A stretch of 6,950 nt of DNA from Chlamydiota bacterium. GTDB lineage: Bacteria; Chlamydiota; Chlamydiia; Chlamydiales; Criblamydiaceae. The position numbers were made by a program, and so were the translations under genes. The DNA lies in the NCBI GenBank assembly GCA_021772365.1, contig JAJFMC010000075.1, positions 1-6,950 on the forward strand, read 5' to 3'. The first letter of the stretch is position 1. Each line of letters opens with the position of its first letter. Shown here in pieces: positions 1 through 6,700 of the stretch. The notes below the pieces were generated by a model. It saw only the letters and a program-made list of their open reading frames with translations, was not told where the DNA came from and did no database searches.

Positions 1-1
1 A

Positions 2-166
2 CTTACACCTCGTGAAGATCTAAGGACAATTAAGCGAAAGTTGATTTCTTCGATACGTCATGGACGTATTGAGCCAGATCTTTGGGAATCATACGTTGAA
101 ACCCAAACCAACCAAAACCAGTCTGTTGCAACAGGTGCTAACCAAACAGCTCCAGTGACAGTCTAG
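2..166 (+). CDS. C-terminal end of an unidentified protein (5' truncated)
   Basis: The frame starting at base 2 is open from the window edge to a TAG at 164-166 and gives 54 residues. It begins LTPREDLRTIKRKL and ends in a Gln/Asn/Thr-rich, low-complexity tail (QTNQNQSVATG...). The first ~33 residues are charged and look like a folded basic helix-rich end (RTIKRKLISSIRHGRIEPDLW). The tail looks disordered. A strong intrinsic terminator starts 24 bases after the stop, which supports this being a real gene end on the plus strand. I do not recognise the family, and no membrane segment or catalytic motif is visible in this fragment. The start and most of the protein lie outside the window. Confidence 0.7.
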   Translation, partial: LTPREDLRTIKRKLISSIRHGRIEPDLWESYVETQTNQNQSVATGANQTAPVTV

Positions 167-189
167 TCATTGCTATTTCCAAAAGATTA

Positions 190-233
190 AACCTTCGATC
201 ATTGTTTTTTTTACAATATCGAAGGTTTTTTTT
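190..233 (+). terminator. Strong Rho-independent terminator
   Basis: The arms AACCTTCGAT (190-199) and ATCGAAGGTT (218-227) are perfectly complementary. After one bulged C at 200 the stem continues with ATTGT (201-205) pairing ACAAT (213-217), closing on a T-only loop (206-212). The 3' arm runs directly into eight T residues (226-233). It lies 24 bases after the stop codon of the upstream partial gene and should end that transcript. The reverse strand lacks an equally clean T tract, so it is probably directional. Confidence 0.92.
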
Positions 234-461
234 AATTATAAAACCACCAACTTAGAATCTATAGCGGCTGTTTCTACTAAAACCCCCGCCCCCCTCTTTC
301 CCCTAGAAATATTGGATATCGTTCCACAAATGTATACCGATCGTGAATGAAGACTTGGTCGAGCCCGGACACATGTTAAAAATTTTCTTTTTCAATAACC
401 GAAAAGCTCTTACATTAGGAAATTACGAACAGATTACTACTAAACCGGAAATTGAGCACAG
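234..461. other. Non-coding spacer with C-rich tract before thpR
   Basis: No plausible gene is seen between the terminator and the thpR start. The spacer contains a pyrimidine tract (283-304: C5, G, C6, TCTTT, C4, T) that stands out in AT-rich DNA. Weak sigma-70-like promoter candidates are present but none is convincing: TTGGAT (312-317) with TATACC (333-338) at 15-bp spacing, and TTGGTC (355-360) followed by an A-rich TAAAAA about 16 bp on. Because the terminator isolates this region from upstream transcription, a promoter for thpR should lie here, but I cannot place it firmly. Confidence 0.5.
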
Positions 462-1070
462 ATGGAACGATTAATTATTGGCATCCCATTATCAGAAGAG
501 TTACAAAAAGAAGTCGAACGAATCTGTTTCGGAGTTCCCAACATCGAGTGGTTAGAACCACAAAGTATGCACATCACCATCAAATTTTTGGGGAACATTC
601 AAGGAAACGACCTTCTCGATATAAAAGAACTTCTTAAACCCATAGACTTTCCTCCATTTACCTACTCTCTTGAAGGGCTAACTGTCAGACAGAATAAGCA
701 CAAAAACGGCTCACTTCAAATTCCTGTAATAAACACCCCGGAACTAGAAACATTATCAAAAGAGATCGACAAAAAATTAAAACCTCTAGCTTTAGAACAA
801 AACAAACAACACCAAAACTATCATCTTACCATCGGTTATTTTCATCAACTAAGAGCTGAGCATTTGAAAAATTTTATCGAAGCGAATACCTACTTTAAAA
901 GTAAAGAAAGTATCGCAAACGAATTATGCATTTTATCACACCACCGAACTCCAAAACACACGTATTATACAATCGAAGAAACTTACCCACTTACGGACCA
1001 TTCTTTACCAAGCAGTGATAGCAATGGTTTTGAAATTCCTCGATCCTATTTACCAAAAAAGGACTCTTAA
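462..1070 (+). CDS. thpR: RNA 2',3'-cyclic phosphodiesterase (ThpR/LigT, 2H family)
   Basis: This 202-residue protein belongs to the 2H phosphoesterase family. Both signature tetrapeptides are present: HITI at residues 37-40 inside MHITIKFLG, and HLTI at 121-124 inside YHLTIGYF. The two histidines and the threonines at +2 form the active site in this family. Known members hydrolyse RNA 2',3'-cyclic phosphate ends to 2'-phosphate ends, and bacterial ones can also ligate 2'-5' tRNA halves in vitro, hence the older name 2'-5' RNA ligase. The N-terminus MERLIIGIPLSEEL matches the usual first strand of the family, which supports the ATG at 462. The ribosome-binding site is weak (GAG at 454-456), suggesting low expression. 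Length is slightly above the typical 175-190; the last ~25 residues are polar and probably an unstructured tail. No signal peptide or membrane segment is seen, so it should act in the cytoplasm. It has its own spacers on both sides and appears to be a single-gene unit. Confidence 0.92.
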   Translation: MERLIIGIPLSEELQKEVERICFGVPNIEWLEPQSMHITIKFLGNIQGNDLLDIKELLKPIDFPPFTYSLEGLTVRQNKHKNGSLQIPVINTPELETLSKEIDKKLKPLALEQNKQHQNYHLTIGYFHQLRAEHLKNFIEANTYFKSKESIANELCILSHHRTPKHTYYTIEETYPLTDHSLPSSDSNGFEIPRSYLPKKDS

Positions 1071-1185
1071 AAAGTCTGATAATAAAAACCTAGAACATTC
1101 TAATATACAGCACCTTAAGAAGGTCTTATTAATTCTTCAATCAAAAACCTCCTCTCAATAGCTTCTTAAAACGTATTTTTTTTTC

Positions 1186-1215
1186 TTGCTTTATTTTGCC
1201 ATTAGGATCTATGGT
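1186..1215 (+). promoter_or_regulatory. Possible promoter for the ATP/ADP translocase
   Basis: TTGCTT (1186-1191) and TATGGT (1210-1215) are separated by 18 bp and follow a T9 run (1176-1184). Each hexamer matches the sigma-70 consensus only partly (3/6 and 4/6). It lies in the 268-base spacer before the translocase, where a promoter is expected because the gene upstream is unrelated. A start here would leave a leader of roughly 110-120 bases that includes the stem-loop at 1263-1312. The call rests on position and weak consensus only. Confidence 0.25.
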
Positions 1216-1262
1216 TTCAAATACAAAGATATTTTTCTATTATTTTCTTTCAATAACAAAAT

Positions 1263-1312
1263 GTGTAGAAGCACATTGGAAGCTTAACACCTCCCTCAAC
1301 CGGCTTTTACAC
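1263..1312 (+). promoter_or_regulatory. Stem-loop in the leader of the translocase gene
   Basis: GTGTAGAAGC (1263-1272) can pair over all ten positions with GCTTTTACAC (1303-1312), with one G-U wobble, enclosing a 30-base loop. It ends 14 bases before the GAGG ribosome-binding site (1327-1330). It lacks a T tract and so is not a normal terminator. It could be a leader structure affecting translation or RNA stability. It does not match any riboswitch class I know, and a chance inverted repeat is possible. Confidence 0.35.
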
Positions 1313-1338
1313 TTACAACTGATACTGAGGTAAACTAT

Positions 1339-2877
1339 ATGTCACAAGACACGACTGCAAGTTTTGGTAAGGTACGTTCGGTACTCTGGCCAGTACATGC
1401 TTTTGAGTTAAAAAAACTCTTTCCCATGTTAATTATGGCTTTCTGCATTTCATTTAATTACACTGTTCTTAGAGACACCAAGGATACTTTAATCGTTACG
1501 TCCATAAGCTCTGAAGCAATCCCTTTTCTAAAACTGTACTTTGTAGTCCCTGCAGCGATTATATTTATGCTGATCTACGCTAAGCTCAGCAACATTCTTA
1601 CCAAAGAAAATCTCTTCTATGTAACAATAGCCCCCTTTATCGTATTTTTCGGGCTTTTTGCGTTTGTCATTTATCCTAATCACGAATTACTTCATCCGAC
1701 GGAGACAGCTGCCTATCTCTCTACAATTCTTCCCGAAGGTCTAGCCGGTCTGGTAGGTTGCTTTGAAAACTGGACGTTTTCCCTGTTTTATATTTTATCA
1801 GAACTTTGGGGATCAGCGGTTCTTTCACTCATGTTCTGGGGATTCGCAAACGAAATCGTCCGTACAGGAGAAGCTAAAAGGTTTTACACAATTTTCACTC
1901 TAGGATTCAATATTGCTCTCATGGTATCTGGACCGATGATCATTTACTTTTCTCAAATGGGAAAAAATGTCGCACCTGGAGTAGACCCATGGCAGAAATC
2001 GCTTAACTACTTGATGTCGATGTTCATGGTAGCTGCCCTTACTACTGTTGCTACATACTGGTGGATGAACCGTAACATTCTAACAGACAAACGATTCTAC
2101 GATCCTGAAGAGGGTGGTAAGAAGAAAAAATCGAAACCAAAAATGTCGATAGGTGAGAGTCTTAAGTTCCTTGCAAGTTCGAAGTATATTCTCGGTATTG
2201 CAATGCTTGTGATTGGATACGGAATGTGCATTAACCTTGTAGAAGTTGTCTGGAAGGGGCAATTGAAAATCCAATTCCCTAACCCTAATGATTACAGTGC
2301 ATTCATGGGATTATTCTCAACAATAACAGGTGTCATCACCATCTGCATGACTTTTGTTGGCGGATACATCATTCGTACAAAGGGATGGGGAAAAGCTGCA
2401 ATCATGACGCCAATAGCACTTCTTGTCAGCGGTTCTATATTTTTTGCTTTCGTCGTTTTTCAAGATTACGCAGCAAGTACTATTGCACTATTAGGTACGA
2501 CACCGGTGATGATGGCTGTAGTAATTGGTATGATTCAAAACATAGCGAGCAAGTCGACAAAATACTCCTTGTTTGATCCAACCAAAGAGATGGCATATAT
2601 TCCTCTTGACCAAGAATCCAAGGTCAAAGGTAAAGCAGCCATCGACGTTGTTGGAGCCCGTTTAGGTAAGTCTGGTGGAGCGTTTTTATACACCTTCTTA
2701 TTCGTCACTGTTGGTAGTCTTTCTGCTGTCACACCAATTGTTGCGGTGGTAATGATACTCGTTATCATAGGATGGATAGCTGCTGTCAAAAACCTCACCA
2801 AACAGTACACAGAGCTTACTGGGGAACATGAAGCTGAGAGCAAGCCTCCTAGTGAACCTGTTACTGCCAAAGCTTAA
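1339..2877 (+). CDS. npt1: ATP/ADP translocase (NTT/Npt1 family, energy parasitism)
   Basis: This 512-residue inner-membrane carrier exchanges host ATP for bacterial ADP (plus phosphate in known members), the mark of intracellular energy parasites and plastids. It resembles chlamydial Npt1 throughout, including the N-terminus (FGKVRSVLWP), which supports the ATG at 1339. A good GAGG site lies 8 bases upstream. About twelve hydrophobic segments are seen, in two halves joined by a Lys-rich cytoplasmic loop (~255-270). Family hallmarks are FNYTVLRDTKDTL at 39-51, SELWGS at 154-159, INLVEVVWK at 298-306, AYIPLDQE at 419-426 and KGKAAIDV at 430-437. Conserved charged residues in these motifs (K48, E155, E302, K430/K432/K444) correspond to the kind of residues essential for transport in plant and bacterial NTTs. 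The C-terminal ~20 residues are polar. Chlamydiae often carry several NTT paralogues with different substrates (ATP/ADP, all NTPs, NAD). The close match to Npt1 favours ATP/ADP exchange, but sequence alone does not prove substrate. Confidence 0.95.
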   Translation: MSQDTTASFGKVRSVLWPVHAFELKKLFPMLIMAFCISFNYTVLRDTKDTLIVTSISSEAIPFLKLYFVVPAAIIFMLIYAKLSNILTKENLFYVTIAPFIVFFGLFAFVIYPNHELLHPTETAAYLSTILPEGLAGLVGCFENWTFSLFYILSELWGSAVLSLMFWGFANEIVRTGEAKRFYTIFTLGFNIALMVSGPMIIYFSQMGKNVAPGVDPWQKSLNYLMSMFMVAALTTVATYWWMNRNILTDKRFYDPEEGGKKKKSKPKMSIGESLKFLASSKYILGIAMLVIGYGMCINLVEVVWKGQLKIQFPNPNDYSAFMGLFSTITGVITICMTFVGGYIIRTKGWGKAAIMTPIALLVSGSIFFAFVVFQDYAASTIALLGTTPVMMAVVIGMIQNIASKSTKYSLFDPTKEMAYIPLDQESKVKGKAAIDVVGARLGKSGGAFLYTFLFVTVGSLSAVTPIVAVVMILVIIGWIAAVKNLTKQYTELTGEHEAESKPPSEPVTAKA

Positions 2878-2887
2878 TTCATTTCGT

Positions 2888-2916
2888 AAAGTACGAGCCT
2901 TTTCGGCTCGTACTTT
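2888..2916 (+). terminator. Perfect 12-bp hairpin between translocase and YceI genes
   Basis: AAAGTACGAGCC (2888-2899) and GGCTCGTACTTT (2905-2916) are exact reverse complements around a 5-base TTTTC loop. The hairpin starts 11 bases after the translocase stop. The T run after the stem is only TTT, itself part of the 3' arm, then AAATTT, so it could be a partial, possibly bidirectional, terminator or an RNA-stabilising structure. Only 9 bases separate it from the ribosome-binding site of the next gene, which leaves no room for a separate promoter in between. Confidence 0.6.
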
Positions 2917-2937
2917 AAATTTCCTGAGGAATCCACC

Positions 2938-3507
2938 ATGAAATCTCTAACGTTATTCGCTCTATTTATCATGGCTTTAACCACTCATTTATCTGCTAAC
3001 GAACTATACACTGGTACCTGTGAGATCAAGTTTTCAGGAACCTCATCACTTCGTGATTTTTCAGGCCATGTCACATCCCCCTCTTTTAAAGTCATTGTAG
3101 ATAAAAAAAATGGTGAGCTAGTTGCAAATTGGGATACCGTTGTTTCAGTGAAGAAGATGAACACTTCAAATTCTCTTCAAGACTCAAAAATGTACGAAAT
3201 GTTCGATTACCTAAAACACCCTCTAATTAAGGGTAATTTTACGAGATTCAATTTATCAAAACTCCCTAAACACTCAAAAAAACCGATTACATTTCCCTTT
3301 ACAATAACCATTATGAAAAAAAAAAAGGTCATTGACGCGACTATAACTGACTGGAAAGTGACTGACTCAAAAATAACATTTACTCTAAAATTTCCGATCC
3401 TCCTATCGGATTTCAAACTAAAACCACCAAGCTTATTTGGAATGGTTAAGGTCGGTAACGAAGTCACTATTAAAAGTAAATTTAAACTTATCAAACAACA
3501 CAGCTAA
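2938..3507 (+). CDS. Secreted YceI-like domain protein
   Basis: This 189-residue protein has a clear signal peptide: K2, a hydrophobic core at ~4-16, and probable cleavage after LSA at residue 20. The mature part matches the YceI family, a lipocalin-like beta-barrel that binds isoprenoid or amphiphilic ligands in characterised bacterial members. Family landmarks are FSGTSSLRDFSGHV (32-45; compare the usual T-S-T-L-H-D-F-x-G), the helix-like MNTSNSLQDSKMYEMFDYLKHP (74-95; compare M-x-T-x-x-x-x-R-D-x-K-M) and FGMVKVGNEVTI (167-178; compare the usual G-x-V-K-V-G-D-E-V). The conserved His of the first motif is Arg here. The mature protein is very lysine-rich. A good ribosome-binding site (GAGGA, 2926-2930) lies 7 bases before the ATG. 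It follows the translocase by 60 bases, with a hairpin in between, and may be co-transcribed with it. The ligand and role are unknown; periplasmic location is inferred from the signal peptide. Confidence 0.85.
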   Translation: MKSLTLFALFIMALTTHLSANELYTGTCEIKFSGTSSLRDFSGHVTSPSFKVIVDKKNGELVANWDTVVSVKKMNTSNSLQDSKMYEMFDYLKHPLIKGNFTRFNLSKLPKHSKKPITFPFTITIMKKKKVIDATITDWKVTDSKITFTLKFPILLSDFKLKPPSLFGMVKVGNEVTIKSKFKLIKQHS

Positions 3508-3572
3508 CTGTACGTCTCCTGCTCTTAGTCGCAACTGTGTAAAAAAAGGTTTTGGAAATACTCGGTGTTTTC

Positions 3573-3601
3573 TTGCGGCTATTCTTTTTTTTTGCTATTA
3601 T
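3573..3601 (+). promoter_or_regulatory. Candidate sigma-70-type promoter for secDF
   Basis: TTGCGG (3573-3578) and TATTAT (3596-3601) are separated by the optimal 17 bp. The -10 element matches the consensus in 5 of 6 positions and the -35 in 3 of 6. The spacer includes a T9 run (3585-3593). It lies in the 216-base gap between the yceI-like gene and secDF. It would give a leader of roughly 115 bases. Apart from the block shared with the translocase upstream region, nothing else of note is visible in this gap. Confidence 0.4.
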
Positions 3602-3723
3602 TTTAAGGATCTACAACTGAAACTTTTAACCAACCTTTAATACATGTGCTGAAAGTTACAGATGGTTAGCCCATAACCACTTAAGACATCAGTCTATGTT
3701 TTGAATCAGAGGAACGGTAAACG

Positions 3724-6700
3724 ATGGAAAAGCGAAAAAAATGGCAACTATACCTCATCATAGCGGTATTTATTCTGACCATATACAACATCCTTCCGAC
3801 AATTTTCTACTACAGTAACAACCTGCAAGCTCCCATCACCCAGGGTAAAGCTGAAGGAATTGCGACTGCGATTGTTAATCGAGTCGACACCCTTGAAGAA
3901 GATGCCGTGGAATGGATCGGTTCATTTGCAAAGAATTTAGGTATCAAGCCCGAGTCAGTAACGTTGAAAGAGGATGACCCTCAACTCATCAGTGTCAAGT
4001 TGTTCAATGAGCATGACACCAAGCTATTCAAACATTTTCTAAAGAAGGCTGGGCCATTAATCCCTTTTGTCCCTTCACAGCTAGAGCTTGTTGCTGACAG
4101 CTCATCGCAAACAGACAACACTAATGAAGTCCTTATCTCTAGGCAAATTGCTGTCAGACTCTCTCATAGCGATGCCGACAAATTATTTCACATTTCAGAA
4201 AAGTATAGTGAAAACGGAAAGATAACATCTTTTTATCAAGATGTAATCGAAGATCGCGTCTCCGAGATAGCCGTCGCATTTGGCGGTGCTAGTAAAGAGG
4301 CGTCTCTCGTTTCCGCCATCGTCGACAACCCTACAGACAGACGTCACGACGAAGCCGCCATTACCCTAGCGAAGGACATCACGGAAGCGGCAAGTTCTCT
4401 TGGAAAAGGCAGCCCCATCCTCAAAAGATGGTTTGCAAGTTTTTCACAGATAGAACGCCCCGACTCTAAAAAACTCCCACAAAAATACCTTGCTCGCCTG
4501 AAAACGATCAATAGCCGTGTGGAAGGCGATCTCAATTCTCTCACCAAAGAAATGGAAAGAGTTCGTGGTGATGGAGAATTCATCGATTCTGAAAACGAGG
4601 AATTTCTCAACATTTTAGAAAAGCAACAATCTGCTCTTGCTAATGCGATCAATACAATTGAGAAAAACCTCACTACCTTCCAATCCGGAATGGTTCCGCT
4701 TTCTACTGCAGAAGTTTCTAAAGAGGTCCAAAAAGGCGCAGCTAACATTGGCGAAGACAACCTGCAAGTTCTTTCCCTAGAAGGAAGAAACCCATTTATT
4801 GAATCACTAACTGTAGACTGGGACAATGACAAGCTACTCATCAACTTTTATCCCGACGTACAAAAAATTCGTACGACAGAAGTGATTACCGAAGCAGAGT
4901 CTTACCTAAAAGACAAGCTCAACCAATACGTCATCAACGATATCGCACGAGCATCGAACACCTCCGATGAAAGTATCTCACCAAGCGGAGACACGTTTGC
5001 TGTCAACTTCAGTACGCTAACCAACACTCAAGGGGTTTTAACCTTTGATCTTGGAGCACTGGCCGAAAAACGCAGCAAGCAAATTACTGGTCAGTTAATC
5101 GATGCATGGGCACCACAAAATATAGACCTGAAGAATGAAACATACCCCATCCGCGATTGGGCTGACTACCAAAAAGAAAGTGGTAGTGATCAGAAGCTAG
5201 GCCTCGTCATCTACGCACCTTCCACGGAAAGTACGGCTCTACCATCAGGGTTTCACAACGGTTCTATCTATGTGATTGCACGTGGTCTTGCAACGATTGA
5301 AAACGAGTACAAAAAATACCCAGACTCAAAAGAAGGTCAGCAATACCAACAGGACATTCAAGAGCTTCAAGAAATCCTTAAGCAAAACGGTTTCATTGCC
5401 TACCCTGGCAGCTCCTATGGTATCGATCCTGCATTCAAAAATGACTATATTTTCGAGCTAGACGACTACTATGCAAATATCTTGAAAGCATCACGTGAAG
5501 ATTTCACAGTCCACGGCTCCAAGAAGTATGCTGTCCTCGACTTAACTAACGGTGAGCAACGTCTGCTAGCACGTAACAAAATCGAAGACCGTATTCAAGA
5601 AGATCTTCTCAAGCGGAAAGAAGAATACGACCAAGCACAAGTTGACCTCAACCCCAACCAAAAATACTTGATCCCACCGCCAACGAAGAACCCGTACTGG
5701 CAAAATTTCAAGCTCAGCGCCGCAAAATATTTCCGTGGTGATGATCGTAAGATTCTTAAGTGGGGCCTCGACCTTTCCGGAGGTAAGACCGTCCGCATTG
5801 GTTTACGCGATCAGAATGGCCGCCCGGTGACCAATCCTGAAGACTTAAACCAGGCTGTCAACGAGCTCTACACACGTATTAATAAAATGGGAGTATCGGA
5901 AAGAACGATCCGTATCGAGAACGATAATATCATCCTCGACTTCCCTGGTTCGCAAGGTCTGTCTGCTTCAGAACTGATCAAAGCGTCGGCGATGTATTTC
6001 CATATTGTCAACGAGAAGTTCTCTCCAACAAATACAAGCCTACGTTCAGAAGTGAACGAGTTCTTGCAAAATATATGGAATGAAGCTGTCGTTACAAACA
6101 AGAAAGACGCTAAGAGCATCAACGAAATTGCCTGGAGACACCTCGGTGGTGACGATTCGACAGGAGAAACTCATCCGAAAGGTGAAGTCGCAAAACTTCT
6201 TTATGAGAATGGACTTCGACTTCCTAATCCTGCTGATTCCACAGTCAGTCACGCTTTCGATGACACACTTTCATCAATAGCCACCCTTCGTGGTGAAGAT
6301 TTCTCCGAATGGCAAGGGCAAACAAACCCACTGATGATCGTTTTCCACAACTACGCGCTCGAGGGGGCAAACCTCACTAACGTACAAGTAGGATACGACC
6401 CATCCGAAGGTAACGTGCTCTCCTTCCAGGTAAAAGGCTCATACGATAACGGCAGCGGAAATCCTAGAAGCGACTTCTACAACTGGACTTCCGAGTTTGC
6501 TGAAGATCAAATTAAGGGAACGCCTAAAGAGACCTATACAAAAGGCCGTGGTTGGAGAATGGCCGTGATCCTCAATAACAAAGTGATCAGCAGCCCAGCT
6601 CTACGAGCTGCCTTGCGTGACGGTGGTAGCATTAGCGGTCACTTTTCGCAACGTGAAATCGACCAACTTGCTGCCGACCTTAAAGCTGGATCTCTAACCT

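Noticed and set aside
452..637. An ATG frame starting 10 bases before thpR in another frame
   Set aside because: It overlaps thpR out of frame and gives a basic, low-information peptide. The thpR frame carries both HxTx motifs.
1091..1102. Short palindrome TAGAA-CA-TTCTA
   Set aside because: Five-base arms in AT-rich DNA are common by chance, and it matches no operator I can name with confidence.
1112..1124. Small hairpin ACCTT-AAG-AAGGT after thpR as a terminator
   Set aside because: A 5-bp AT-leaning stem followed by CTTATT without a proper T tract is too weak to call.
2535..2870. A 111-codon reverse-strand frame opposite the translocase
   Set aside because: It is antisense to the conserved C-terminal part of the translocase, and its product shows no domain.
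3207..3494. A 95-codon reverse-strand frame opposite the yceI-like gene
   Set aside because: It is antisense to a gene with clear family motifs. The hydrophobic run comes from complementing the poly-A/Lys codons.
3498..3540. Inverted repeat ACACAG / CTGTGT around the yceI stop codon as a terminator
   Set aside because: It has only six base pairs and a 31-base loop, and it is followed by an A run rather than a T run.
3437..3640. A 67-codon plus-strand frame spanning the yceI end and the spacer
   Set aside because: Most of its first part is an out-of-frame reading of yceI. No ribosome-binding site or motif supports it.
4344..4844. A 166-codon open frame on the reverse strand inside secD
   Set aside because: It lies fully opposite the well-supported SecD frame. 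Its protein is Ser/Arg-rich with no recognisable motif, typical of an antisense shadow.
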